NCBI GenBank assembly: GCA_016284515.1
Contig: JAEEOY010000095.1
Span: 1 to 52,554 of the forward strand
Direction of reading: 5' to 3'
From: Kiritimatiellia bacterium
GTDB taxonomy: Bacteria; Verrucomicrobiota; Kiritimatiellia; RFP12; UBA1067
DNA length: 52,554 bases
Part shown: positions 32,259-40,974 of the stretch, in pieces
Layout: each line of letters opens with the position of its first letter
How positions within the stretch are numbered: position 1 is the stretch's first letter
The notes under the pieces: model-generated
Database searches by the model: none
What the model was told of the DNA's origin: nothing
The model's input: only the letters and a program-made list of their open reading frames with translations
Program-made: the position numbers and the translations under genes

Positions 32259-33437
32259 TCAGAGAAGACTATCCACCTTGCACGAAAAGAACATTTCCGG
32301 AGGCATGCCCTGCCCTCCTATCAGATATGGCTTTGCTCGAGCATACCTGGCCTTGAACTCCTTCATTCCCGAAACGCTGTCCGCATCTGCGGTCTTGACC
32401 TCCATCGCGACGAGTCTATCGCCTTTGCTCAGGACGAAATCGACCTCCTTGTTGCCAATATTCCAATAGCGAAGCTGAATGTCGTTCCTGCGGCAGCTTG
32501 GTATGAGACGCGCACCAACGGCAGACTCAAAGAGATGTCCCCATAATTCATGTCTCGAACGGAGCTCATTGAATCCGTATGGCAGCATCGCCGTCATCAA
32601 CGCCGTGTTGCAGACCGCCAGTTTAGGGCTGGACGCCTTGACACGAACTACCTCTTCGTAGTATTTCTCTATTCCCATTACCAGCCCCGCCTCGCCAAGG
32701 AGCACAAGGTAATGCGCAAGCGTAGTGGCGTTTCCAGCGTCTTGAAGCTGTCCAAGCATTTTCTGATAAGAGAGAATCTTACCCGAATATGAACAGGCCA
32801 GCGCGAAGAGCTGGCGAATAAGAGCCGGTTTTGAAATGCGCTCGAGTTGAATTATGTCACGACTTATACTCGGTTCTATGATTGACTCCTTCAGATAAAC
32901 CCTCCAGCGCTCCTCGTCCCGGATGTATGGAACTGCGCCGGGATACCCCCCGAACATCACAAAATCGTCAATAGAAAAACCAAAGGCCTCATGCATCTGC
33001 TCGTAAGACCAATGCCATGCCTCAACAAGCTCGAATCTCCCCTCAAGACTCTCATTCAATCCCTTCTGGAGCAGGAGGCGGGAACTTCCAAGGATCAAAA
33101 CCTTTAGTGGGACATCTTCAAACGTGTCTTCGTCCCAAAGTCGTTTAACGACCTCAGACCATCCGACAATCTTTTGTATTTCATCGACAACAAGGAGATA
33201 TTCCCCAAGAGAATTTGCCTGAAGTCGGGCTTGTTGCCACTCGCTCTCCAGCCAGGCAAGTGGATTTACACCCAACCCCTCCGCAAGTCGGTATGTGAAC
33301 GGTTTTCCATAATGCTTCAGGGCTTGCTTGACGGCAGTCGTCTTGCCAACCTGTCGCGGTCCGGCGACAACTTGAATCCGAAGCCGTTTCTCATTCAAAC
33401 GACTTGCTATAATCTTCACTAAAGGCAATTCATACAT
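32259..33437 (-). CDS. AAA_14/DUF4143-family ATPase
   Basis: A 392-residue protein. Walker A is AGPRQVGKTTAVKQAL near residue 25, Walker B YLLVVDEIQKI near 80, then LKVLILGSSRLLLQ. The C-terminal DUF4143 region has FESAVGARL and the restriction-endonuclease-like EVDFVLSKGDRLVAMEVK near 335-350. These proteins are widespread, often repressed by their own product, and of unsettled function. It has a textbook promoter and a 16-bp palindrome between promoter and start, which fits tight control. Confidence 0.8.
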   Translation of the reverse strand: MYELPLVKIIASRLNEKRLRIQVVAGPRQVGKTTAVKQALKHYGKPFTYRLAEGLGVNPLAWLESEWQQARLQANSLGEYLLVVDEIQKIVGWSEVVKRLWDEDTFEDVPLKVLILGSSRLLLQKGLNESLEGRFELVEAWHWSYEQMHEAFGFSIDDFVMFGGYPGAVPYIRDEERWRVYLKESIIEPSISRDIIQLERISKPALIRQLFALACSYSGKILSYQKMLGQLQDAGNATTLAHYLVLLGEAGLVMGIEKYYEEVVRVKASSPKLAVCNTALMTAMLPYGFNELRSRHELWGHLFESAVGARLIPSCRRNDIQLRYWNIGNKEVDFVLSKGDRLVAMEVKTADADSVSGMKEFKARYARAKPYLIGGQGMPPEMFFSCKVDSLL

Positions 33438-33452
33438 AACTATTCACCTCGC

Positions 33453-33468
33453 TGAACAAATTTGTTCA
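33453..33468. promoter_or_regulatory. Perfect 16-bp palindromic operator
   Basis: TGAACAAATTTGTTCA, flanked by a second inverted pair TTCACC/GGTGAG. It lies between the promoter and the ribosome-binding site of the DUF4143 ATPase gene, about 11 bp downstream of the -10 box, where a bound protein would act as a roadblock. Confidence 0.7.
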
Positions 33469-33479
33469 CTACGGTGAGA

Positions 33480-33509
33480 AGTATACAATATGAGAGCACA
33501 CACTGTCAA
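33480..33509 (-). promoter_or_regulatory. Promoter of the DUF4143 ATPase gene
   Basis: TTGACA (33504-33509) - 18 bp - TATACT (33480-33485) on the minus strand, a near-consensus housekeeping promoter. Confidence 0.65.
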
Positions 33510-33658
33510 GGGACACCATAGTGCGGTGTAGCGTCTTTGGTTGACTCTCGCGCAAGGGTTGCGGAAACAGCAAGTAGCAGCCAGAGGAAAACGCAAATAG
33601 CCCCGCGCGGAAATCACAAGTAGGGATTATCTGAAATCTGCCGTCCTGCCGAGGGACT

Positions 33659-35056
33659 TCACGGCGATGTGATCACAAAGTCGCGCCCTTCGTATTCCGG
33701 CGGGACATACCCGTGCTGCGAACCCTGCACCCACTTGATGGACTTGTTGCAACCTGGGATGTTGTTCCACAGCTTCGCGAGTCCCATTGGCGGACACGTA
33801 TAGTCGCCGAGACCTGCGCGGGGTATGTTCGTAAAGCAGCTCTCCGGCATGCGCTTCGCCCACACCGCCGCATCGTAGTACGCAACGCCCGGGACCCACC
33901 TGATGTACCAGCCGCAGCTTGACGCCTGCTTGTCCAGGCGGGCGTTGTTCATGACCATGTCGCAGCACCATGTTACGCTCGACTCCGCACGGGTGACGCC
34001 TTCGCCGCATGCCGCAGCCCAGATCGTCTGGAGTCCGCCCTGGCTGCCGCCGGCTGCAATGAGATCCTTCCCGTTCCACCCCTTTATCGTCTTCAGGTAC
34101 TGCAATGCGCGTTTCACGCGGAGCACCATGCCGTTGAAGTAGGCGACTTCCGGATCCTTGTTCTGCTCGGGGTCGAACGCATACGTCTTGCCGTTGGAGC
34201 GCGTCTCCCACCGGAGCGCCTTCGTGTCCGCCTCGGTCGCGCCGAACTCGACGAGCTTTAGTCCGTGCGCGTTGATGTTGAGGACGATCTCGTTGTCGCG
34301 CGCCCATTTGGGCGCGTCGTGTCTGCATGAGTCGCCGCTGTAGCCGTGGGTCTCGAGCAGGCACGGGAACGTCGCCCCCTCGTCGACGGCCTTCGGAACC
34401 GACAGATAGCCCGTGACCGGCCTCAGCCCCGCGCAGTCGATCCGCACGGCGAAAAGCCGCGCCTTGGGATTGGCGCACGCGATCTCGATGCGCTCGTCGC
34501 GGATCGGAACCTTGTCGAGCCGCGCAAACTGGCGCGCCCAGAATTCATCGAAGTCCTTGGGCTCGGATTCCTCCGACAACGCGAGAGAATCGACGTCTAC
34601 TCCCGCGCCGCCGTCGAAGAAGATGCTCTTCGGCGACTTCTCGAATTTGTTCATGGCCTTCTTCCCCTCCGGGGTTGACGCGTCGCCAGTGAACTTCTTC
34701 GCCACGCGCTTGCGGTCTTTGTCCACTACATACGCCTCGAGACGCACAAAACCCGGCTTGTCCAGTTTTGTCCTGTACACGAAGGGACGCGCGGAAAAAG
34801 GAACCTCGCCGCTTTCAGATCCGCCAAAGTCGTCAGAGCGATTCCACGCGAGGAAATACTCCCCGTCGGGAATCTCCCCTTCGACGCCCATCGGCTCGAG
34901 CGTGAACGCGATCTCCTCCCCGGCCTTGTAGGAAAGCGGACACTTGTCCGTCGTTCCCTTGATCCACGCGCCGTCCAGAAGGCCCGCCGCAAGCTGCAAC
35001 GAGAACAATGCGACGAGGCAGGCTACCTGCACACGAACTTCAAGCAAATGCTTCAT
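33659..35056 (-). CDS. Exported acetyl xylan esterase / cephalosporin-C deacetylase family (AXE1)
   Basis: A 465-residue protein with AAAGGAG before the ATG. The N-terminal hydrophobic segment VQVACLVALFSLQLAAG is a probable signal. Residues ~25-140 are a beta domain. The alpha/beta-hydrolase part has FPCLLETHGYSGDS (oxyanion region), GGSQGGLQ with the nucleophile Ser near 345, an Asp in AGLGDYTCPP and the His in GSQHGY near 450, all as in the AXE1 family. Removes acetyl groups from decorated polysaccharides or oligosaccharides. It lies 86 bp downstream of the GH36-like gene but has its own TATAAT box at 35083-35088. Confidence 0.85.
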   Translation of the reverse strand: MKHLLEVRVQVACLVALFSLQLAAGLLDGAWIKGTTDKCPLSYKAGEEIAFTLEPMGVEGEIPDGEYFLAWNRSDDFGGSESGEVPFSARPFVYRTKLDKPGFVRLEAYVVDKDRKRVAKKFTGDASTPEGKKAMNKFEKSPKSIFFDGGAGVDVDSLALSEESEPKDFDEFWARQFARLDKVPIRDERIEIACANPKARLFAVRIDCAGLRPVTGYLSVPKAVDEGATFPCLLETHGYSGDSCRHDAPKWARDNEIVLNINAHGLKLVEFGATEADTKALRWETRSNGKTYAFDPEQNKDPEVAYFNGMVLRVKRALQYLKTIKGWNGKDLIAAGGSQGGLQTIWAAACGEGVTRAESSVTWCCDMVMNNARLDKQASSCGWYIRWVPGVAYYDAAVWAKRMPESCFTNIPRAGLGDYTCPPMGLAKLWNNIPGCNKSIKWVQGSQHGYVPPEYEGRDFVITSP

Positions 35057-35142
35057 GACAATCTCCTTTCATTGACGACAACATTATAGCATAATCTGAG
35101 TTGCGCACGCCATAAGCCCATAATCCAACTGCCGAATTTAGG

Positions 35143-37353
35143 CTAAAAGTCAAGACGCAGGTCTACGTCACAGGAGCGCGGAGCCGAAAGCTCAACGGCC
35201 ACTACCCTGCCGTCGCACTCCTCTTTCGTCTTCACGTCCACGCCATCTGCCGTTGCACTTTTGAGTTTCCACCCCTTCGGCACAGCAAACCGCACGACCT
35301 GCGAGAATCCGCCCACGGCGGCAATCTTTGCAACGAGGCGCGAACCATCCCACTTCTGGCCGAGCAGTTCCACCGCACCCTGCGTCAGGTGCCGGTCGCT
35401 CGTGAGGAACTGCGGGTGGCCCGCAAGCGGCTGGAGCGCGAAGAGCCGCACCCCGCGCGGCGGGACTGCCGCGGAAAGACCGCCCTTCTTCTCGCCAAAG
35501 TATGTTTCCGTCCAGAACTCCCACGCCACGAAGCGTCGATCGGAATCTTCACCAAGCTCATCCCACGCGACGGAGACCTCCTTCTCCTCGTCGCTCCAGT
35601 TGAAGAGCGCCACGACGTGCCAGTCGCCGAAGGGACGCGACACGTGGAGATCCCAGACCGGGAGGTGCCCGAACATCGGATAGAGCTTCCCCGGGCGCGT
35701 CGGGCACACCGGCAGCGCCTGCTGTATCAGCCTTACGCGGTCCGGGGCAAGTTCCGCGAGCTTGTCGCCCGCGAAGGTCTGCTGCCCCGGAAGCGCAACG
35801 ACCGTCGCCTCGACCTGCGCCTGTTCGCGCGCGAGGGCGGCTTGTGAAACAAGCATGCAGTCCGGGTCCGACCAGAACACGTTCGAGTGGGCGAAGAACT
35901 GGTTCACCGTGCAGCGCGCCTGGAGGAGAATGTTCTCCCACTTCACCGGCTCGTTCGGATGCACGATGTCCGCACCAGTTCGGCTGGCGTCGGCATATCC
36001 CACCTCCGCCCCGGTGAAGTGCCCCTGGCAGGCAAGAAAGATTCGGTTGTCGCCAATGCCCTTCCTGTACGCGGCTACAGTGCGCTCAAACGGATTGGGG
36101 CAATTCGGGTCGTGCATGACTGCGCGGATCTCGGGCCTCTCATAGAGGTGTGCGCAGTAGCCGTGGTTGCGCCCTGACATCCCGTCGATCTTGAAGAACT
36201 CGTATCCCCATTCGTGTGAGGCCTTGTCGAATATCGAAGTGAGATGCTCCAGCGCACCGGGCGCAGTCGGGTCAAGCGTGTACTTTCCGTTCCACGAGCG
36301 GATGGGCTTGCCGTCCTTGTCGTGGAGGAACCAGTCTTTGTGCTCGGCGTAGAACTTGTCGTTGCCTGTTCCGTAAGGCGCCATCCAGAGCCCCGGCCTG
36401 AAGCCGAGCTTCCTGATTTCGTCCGCAAGCCATTTCATACCCTCGGGAAACTGCACCTTGTAGGTCTCGAGGTTCATGTTGTGGAAATCAGAGACGGGGA
36501 GCTTCGGCGAGTTGTCCTGCCACGACTCGATGTTCCATATCTCCATTCCAAACGGCTTGAACCACTTCGCGGCAAAACGGGCTTCATCAAGATTCTCCTT
36601 CGAGCCGGCCTGATCGAAGTAGGTGTTCCAGCTGAGCCAGCCGGTGGGCGCATGGGGCGAACGCCGGCGATCTGGCGCACGCCAGTTCGGCACCCAGCGC
36701 GACTTGTACCAGTCCTTGACGATCTTGAGCGAAAACGCGTTCTGCGTCGCATCGTCGATCCGCAACTCCGCCGATACGGCAAACTTTCCATTTTCCACTT
36801 TCAACTTCATCCCCTTGAGCGCAAGCGCTTCGTCCGTAGAAGGAGAGAAGAGCGCATCGTCGCCCAGCGAGACGGCCGGGCCGCTCTTTACGGACAGAAC
36901 GCGGTCGCCCTTCTTCGGCGTGACGGAGCAGGGATACGCATCGTCGCGGTAGCGGACTTCGCCTTGAAACGCGAGCGTCCCAGCGTATGCGAACGCCGTG
37001 CGGTGGTAGACGAGCAGCAAAACGCCCTCGCCGTCGGGCTGGAACGCGATGTAGCCGTTCACGTTGTCGCGCGTATCGACGAGCGCAAGTCGGTTTGGGA
37101 ACCCGTCGCGCGAGGAAGCGACGCGCCATCGCGCGGTCGAGCCGTCCGCACCCATTCCCGCGCCAGTGACTTTCGCTGGGCCCGTAAAAGACAGCGTCCC
37201 CGCGACTTCGGCAAAACCGTCGGCATGGGCCATGACGAGTCGTTCGCCTTCATCGGCAAAAACGACGCTCCACTGTCCGACAGAAAATTCGGCATCTGCC
37301 CAGACCGATGCCGACGCCATTGCCGCAAAAACGGCTGTTGCTATTCTCTTCAT
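35143..37353 (-). CDS. Exported GH36-like alpha-galactosidase (clan GH-D)
   Basis: A 736-residue protein with a signal peptide (MKRIATAVFAAMASASVWAD). Residues ~25-240 form a beta-sandwich domain. The TIM barrel starts about GWLSWNTYFDQAGS; WGYEFFKIDGMSGRNHGYC near 405 holds the likely nucleophile Asp, and ADASRTGADIVHPNE near 470 the likely acid/base region. A C-terminal beta domain follows. Clan GH-D enzymes release terminal alpha-galactose or N-acetylgalactosamine. The -10 box lies 6 bp before the ATG, so the mRNA is probably leaderless, and the AAGTTGACATGTC element sits 32 bp further up. Confidence 0.75.
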   Translation of the reverse strand: MKRIATAVFAAMASASVWADAEFSVGQWSVVFADEGERLVMAHADGFAEVAGTLSFTGPAKVTGAGMGADGSTARWRVASSRDGFPNRLALVDTRDNVNGYIAFQPDGEGVLLLVYHRTAFAYAGTLAFQGEVRYRDDAYPCSVTPKKGDRVLSVKSGPAVSLGDDALFSPSTDEALALKGMKLKVENGKFAVSAELRIDDATQNAFSLKIVKDWYKSRWVPNWRAPDRRRSPHAPTGWLSWNTYFDQAGSKENLDEARFAAKWFKPFGMEIWNIESWQDNSPKLPVSDFHNMNLETYKVQFPEGMKWLADEIRKLGFRPGLWMAPYGTGNDKFYAEHKDWFLHDKDGKPIRSWNGKYTLDPTAPGALEHLTSIFDKASHEWGYEFFKIDGMSGRNHGYCAHLYERPEIRAVMHDPNCPNPFERTVAAYRKGIGDNRIFLACQGHFTGAEVGYADASRTGADIVHPNEPVKWENILLQARCTVNQFFAHSNVFWSDPDCMLVSQAALAREQAQVEATVVALPGQQTFAGDKLAELAPDRVRLIQQALPVCPTRPGKLYPMFGHLPVWDLHVSRPFGDWHVVALFNWSDEEKEVSVAWDELGEDSDRRFVAWEFWTETYFGEKKGGLSAAVPPRGVRLFALQPLAGHPQFLTSDRHLTQGAVELLGQKWDGSRLVAKIAAVGGFSQVVRFAVPKGWKLKSATADGVDVKTKEECDGRVVAVELSAPRSCDVDLRLDF

Positions 37354-37359
37354 GCAACC

Positions 37360-37405
37360 ATTATATCAAAAAGCACGCAGACGACATGAAGATGACATGT
37401 CAACT
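37360..37405 (-). promoter_or_regulatory. Promoter and upstream TTGACATGTC element of the GH36-like gene
   Basis: TATAAT (37360-37365, minus strand) in TTTTTGATATAATGG, 6 bp before the ATG at 37353. Exactly 32 bp upstream lies TTGACA (37398-37403) within AAGTTGACATGTCAT, identical over 13 bp to the element at 22.93 kb. Confidence 0.65.
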
Positions 37406-37522
37406 TCTCTAAATCTATGTCTTTTGTGGACATTTAGAACGATTCACCCGCCCCATCGTGACTGTACTAGCAGATCCTCAGCTTGCTCTCGCCTTTTTGG
37501 ATTTGGGAACAACAGGAACATC

Positions 37523-37572
37523 TGATGAAAACAACCTCTTCTTTTCGCCGCGCAACTGCGCTGCGTTATTAA
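37523..37572. repeat. 50-bp direct repeat, left copy
   Basis: TGATGAAAACAACCTCT...GTTATTAA, matching 38999-39048 at 48 of 50 positions. It contains the imperfect hairpin CGCCGCGCAACTGCGCTGCG. The pair brackets the ATPase gene 37576-38859 and its promoter. Confidence 0.9.
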
Positions 37573-37575
37573 ACA

Positions 37576-38859
37576 CTAAGGACGCAGGCAGCCAATGGGA
37601 CAGACAACAACCCCGTCTTCCCGCGTATAGCCAAGATCGGTACCCGTCAGAACCATCAGAAAGGAGGGATGGCCCATTCGGCTGACATCGACCTTGTTTC
37701 TCAGTTTCTTGAGGCCCTCTGCCGCGCTGTCGATATCACCCGCGCCCAATTTGACTTCGACAGCACCCCATCGACCGTCTTTCAAGACAACGACCATGTC
37801 CGCTTCCAACCCGGTCTGGTCTCGATAATGACGAACCTCACCATCAAGCGGCTGGGCATAGACACGCATATCACGTACACAAAGGGACTCAAACAACGAC
37901 CCGAATGAGCGAAAATCGTTCATAAGCCGTCTGGACGTAGCGCCCAATACGGCAGTTGCAACCGAAGGATCTACGAACTGGCGCTTCGCAGCCGATCGAA
38001 TCGCCAGCCGCGACTTGAGCGATGGTGACCAGGCAGGAACGTCTTCCACGAGAAATATCTTCCGCAACGCATTCAAATAGGATGACAGCGTCTTTTCGCT
38101 GAAGGTCGGATCATTTGTCCTCAAGTCTTGCAAGATAGTATCCGCCGTGGTCAATGTTGAAATGTTTCGTGCCAGCGATTTCAGCAGATTCCTCACGCGG
38201 TCGGGATTTCGCTCGACGCCATCCACCCGATGAACATCCTCATGAACAACTTCATCTACATAGCTGGAGGACTTCATGTAAGCCGCACGCGGGGTCTTGG
38301 CAAGTACCGCCTGCGGCCACCCACCCCGGCAAATAAGATGGGCGAGTTCATCAACACCTATGCGAGCGCGGCCAGCGACATTTCCCACGCCATCAAAAAG
38401 AGACGAAAGAGAAATCTCTCCTGTCGATTCACCGCTTTCCCAAAGACTCATCGGACGCATCCGCAACCTGACGATGCGCCCTGTACCCGTATGTCGCGGA
38501 GACTCTTCGTCCTTCTTTTCCTCTCGGGGGACGGCTGAACCCGTCAATATGAACTGCCCATCATCACCACGTTCATCCACAAGATGTCTGACGGCATTCC
38601 ACAAGATGGGAAAATCCTGCCATTCGTCAACCAGACGTGGCGTCGGCCCCTCAAGTAGAATCGAGGGCTTTACCTTGACTGCGGCACGGTATTTATCCAC
38701 ATTGTCAGGATCCTGCAATTTGATAACACTCTTTGCATGCTCTTCTCCAGTGCGCGTCTTGCCACACCACTTGGGCCCCTCTATCAAGACCGCCCCCATA
38801 CACTCAAGGTAAAAAGTCAAGACGTCGTCTACGACTCTCCTCTTATATTCTGCTCTCAT
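37576..38859 (-). CDS. AAA_14/DUF4143-family ATPase bracketed by direct repeats
   Basis: A 427-residue protein. Walker A GPKWCGKTRTGEEHA near residue 28, Walker B-like PRLVDEWQDF near 75, FILTGSAVP sensor region near 103, RMRPMSLWESGES typical of the family, and C-terminal DUF4143 motifs (FESLCVRDMRVYA, GLEADMVVVLKDGRWGAVEVK). Function of the family is unsettled. It stands alone with its own strong promoter. A 50-bp repeat on each side suggests the gene arrived as a unit. It is only distantly similar to the DUF4143 ATPase at 32.3-33.4 kb. Confidence 0.8.
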   Translation of the reverse strand: MRAEYKRRVVDDVLTFYLECMGAVLIEGPKWCGKTRTGEEHAKSVIKLQDPDNVDKYRAAVKVKPSILLEGPTPRLVDEWQDFPILWNAVRHLVDERGDDGQFILTGSAVPREEKKDEESPRHTGTGRIVRLRMRPMSLWESGESTGEISLSSLFDGVGNVAGRARIGVDELAHLICRGGWPQAVLAKTPRAAYMKSSSYVDEVVHEDVHRVDGVERNPDRVRNLLKSLARNISTLTTADTILQDLRTNDPTFSEKTLSSYLNALRKIFLVEDVPAWSPSLKSRLAIRSAAKRQFVDPSVATAVLGATSRRLMNDFRSFGSLFESLCVRDMRVYAQPLDGEVRHYRDQTGLEADMVVVLKDGRWGAVEVKLGAGDIDSAAEGLKKLRNKVDVSRMGHPSFLMVLTGTDLGYTREDGVVVCPIGCLRP

Positions 38860-38892
38860 CGTTTCTGCCTTTCTTCAGCCAAAACACCTCAA

Positions 38893-38922
38893 ATTGTAGC
38901 AAATATAAGCGCAGATTGTCAA
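38893..38922 (-). promoter_or_regulatory. Promoter of the bracketed ATPase gene
   Basis: TTGACA (38917-38922) - 18 bp - TACAAT (38893-38898) on the minus strand, inside the repeat-bounded segment, so the unit carries its own promoter. Confidence 0.6.
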
Positions 38923-38998
38923 TGGTATTCCACAAAAATAATCATTTTAGTTCCCGATAATTAAATAACTTCATTCCCCAATATTAAGCCGTTACAGC

Positions 38999-39048
38999 TG
39001 ATGAAAACAACCTCTCCTTTTCGCCGCGCAACTGCGCGGCGTTATTAA
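38999..39048. repeat. 50-bp direct repeat, right copy
   Basis: Same sequence as 37523-37572 with two changes; here the hairpin CGCCGCGCA-AC-TGCGCGGCG is perfect and is followed by TTATTAA. It could double as a terminator-like hairpin. Confidence 0.9.
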
Positions 39049-39159
39049 GCTGGCGGACGGTTGCCCGCCGTAAAAAAGTTGTTTCAACTTTCTTGTTTCC
39101 AACCATCGGAAGACTCGGCGGTGAATTACGCAGATACGCCCGATTCCGTGCGCCAATCC

Positions 39160-40248
39160 TTATCGAGTGCGGCGCGTCGACTCGCGCACGACGAGGGGCG
39201 CGGGAACGAGGATGCGGCGAGGCGGAAGCGACGGATCGCGCATGCGCTCGCGAAGCGCACGGTAGGCGACGAGCGCGATATCCTCGCACGGCTGGTGCAC
39301 GGTCGTGAGCGGCGGAAACATCGTGACGGCGCAGCGCACGTCGTCGAAACCTGCGAGCATCACGTCCTTAGGCACGGAGAGCCCCAGTTTGTCAAGCGTG
39401 TTGCGAAGGACTGCGGCGACGTAGTCGGACTCGCAGATGACGGCGTCGGGCCGGTTCTTCTTACGGAAAACCGGCGCAAGCAACGCTACGTCGTCTGGCT
39501 CCGCAACGATTTCGAATTCCGCACCGCCGCGCTTCCCGACGGCGAAAGCTGCTCCCGCGAGCCTGTCGCGGATTACCGTAGCGCATTCTGGGCGCATCAG
39601 GAACCGAACCCTTTTCGCTCCCTGCGCGACAACATGCTCTCCAAGGGCGCGCCCCGCGGCAAAGTTGTCTATGCCGACGAAGTCGTGCCGAATCGGATCC
39701 TGTCCGAGACTCACGTTCCTGTCGATGAGAACGACTGGAATCTCCGCGCCGTCGAACAGGGCGAGTATCTCGCGCGTCACCCTATCGGGGGACTTCAGGA
39801 ACGCGAGTGGCTGCAGCACCACACCGGCGACGCGCTGCTTGACGAAGGCGCGTGCGACTTTCGCCGCCTCGACCGCGCGTTTTGCGGGCGTTGCGGCGGA
39901 GATGTCGCCGAGGAGAAGAGTGTATCCGTCCTTCTGCGCGCACCGCATCAACCCCTGGCAGATGCGCGGGAAGACCTCCCCGAATGCAAGACTCGGCATG
40001 ATAAGTCCGAGCCGTCCAGACTCCAGCGCCGCCGTCTTCGTCGCGAAAGTTCCCGCGCCGCGCTTGCGGTAGACGAGTCCGCACTTCACAAGTTCGTCCA
40101 TCGCGCGCACCGCCGTTATGCGCGAAACATTGTACTTGCGGACAAGCGACTCCTCGGACGGAAGCGGAACGCCGCGCGGGTAGCGTCCGTCGCGTATCTC
40201 CTTGCGCAGATGCTCGAATATTTTCCTGTACTTTGCCGTGTCTTCCAT
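39160..40248 (-). CDS. GntR/LacI-hybrid transcription regulator
   Basis: A 362-residue protein from MEDTAKYRK at 40248. A more upstream ATG overlaps the -10 box and is excluded. Residues 1-70 are a GntR winged helix (YPRGVPLPSEESLVRKYNVS, RITAVRAMDELVKCGLVYRK). From ~75 a LacI/periplasmic-binding-type sugar-sensing domain follows (LGLIMPSLAFGEVFPRICQG, VVLIDRNVSL, VGIDNFAAGRALGEHV, GFDDVRCAVTMFPPLTTVHQ). It is the last gene of the MFS - glycyl radical enzyme - activase operon and so its probable regulator. Its own TATAAT (40274-40279) overlaps the activase stop codon. Confidence 0.88.
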   Translation of the reverse strand: MEDTAKYRKIFEHLRKEIRDGRYPRGVPLPSEESLVRKYNVSRITAVRAMDELVKCGLVYRKRGAGTFATKTAALESGRLGLIMPSLAFGEVFPRICQGLMRCAQKDGYTLLLGDISAATPAKRAVEAAKVARAFVKQRVAGVVLQPLAFLKSPDRVTREILALFDGAEIPVVLIDRNVSLGQDPIRHDFVGIDNFAAGRALGEHVVAQGAKRVRFLMRPECATVIRDRLAGAAFAVGKRGGAEFEIVAEPDDVALLAPVFRKKNRPDAVICESDYVAAVLRNTLDKLGLSVPKDVMLAGFDDVRCAVTMFPPLTTVHQPCEDIALVAYRALRERMRDPSLPPRRILVPAPLVVRESTRRTR

Positions 40249-40273
40249 CTTCTCGGTCTCCGTTTCTGCGCAC

Positions 40274-40279
40274 ATTATA
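40274..40279 (-). promoter_or_regulatory. Internal promoter of the GntR/LacI gene
   Basis: GTGGTATAATG on the minus strand: TATAAT at 40274-40279 contains the TAA stop of the activase gene and lies 25 bp before the regulator ATG, with GAGACCGAGAAG as ribosome-binding region. Confidence 0.5.
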
Positions 40280-40973
40280 CCACAATCGATACGTCAGGTT
40301 CGCGGCTTTCGTCGAAGCCCGGGGAATACGCCCTGCCGAGCTTCGCGTACTTCGCGCCCGCAAGGCGGTTGTATGGAAGCATCTCGACCCCGAGGAGATT
40401 CGGCGCGCCGTCAACAAGCCGCGCGATGGCAGACTTCGTCTCGCGCGAATCGTTGACGCCTGGTATGCACGGAACGCGCGCGACAAAAGGCACCCGGGAT
40501 TTCTGGAGCCATTTTATGTTCTCGAATATCGGCGTCGCGTCCACGCCGGTCCAGCGGCGGTAGCCGTCAAGGTCGGGGAACTTGACGTCCTGGTAGACGA
40601 AATCAAGCCGCGAGACGACCGTGCGGTAAGCTTCCGCCGGCGCAAAACCGCTTGTCTCGATGGCATGCGTAAGTCGCGGTTCTTTTGCCCGGATGCCGTC
40701 GATGATCGCCACGGCAAAACCGGCCTGCGCGAGGGGTTCGCCGCCTGAAAGCGTAACACCGCCTTTTGACATCACGAGGAAGTCGGCGTTTTTCAGCACC
40801 TCGGCAGCGACTTCCTCGTCCGTCATCTCGCGTCCGGCGCCGAACTCCTGCCCTTCAGGATTGTGGCACCAAGTGCAGCGGAGCGGACATCCCTGGAGAA
40901 AGACCGTGGTGCGCGGCCCCGGCCCGTCCTGCAGGGTGAATTCCCTGATCTCGAACACTCTGCCTTTCAGCAT
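40275..40973 (-). CDS. Glycyl radical enzyme activase (radical SAM), compact cytosolic type
   Basis: A 232-residue protein. It begins MLKGRVFEIREFTLQDGPG, followed by PRTTVFLQGCPLRCTWCHNP with the radical SAM Cys triad, then GGVTLSGGEPLAQ. Unlike activase 1 it lacks the ferredoxin-like insert after CHNPE and has no export signal. Starts 1 bp after the stop of the glycyl radical enzyme gene 40975-43281, its evident partner. Installs the glycyl radical by SAM cleavage in the cytosol under anaerobic conditions. Confidence 0.9.
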   Translation of the reverse strand: MLKGRVFEIREFTLQDGPGPRTTVFLQGCPLRCTWCHNPEGQEFGAGREMTDEEVAAEVLKNADFLVMSKGGVTLSGGEPLAQAGFAVAIIDGIRAKEPRLTHAIETSGFAPAEAYRTVVSRLDFVYQDVKFPDLDGYRRWTGVDATPIFENIKWLQKSRVPFVARVPCIPGVNDSRETKSAIARLVDGAPNLLGVEMLPYNRLAGAKYAKLGRAYSPGFDESREPDVSIVV

Positions 40974-40974
40974 T

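Noticed and set aside
39061..40563. 500-codon open frame on the plus strand
   Set aside because: It is antisense to the GntR/LacI regulator and the activase, is Arg/His-rich without any recognisable domain, and arises from GC-rich codon bias. The same applies to long plus-strand frames at 36244-37389, 43369-44658 and 50592-51701.
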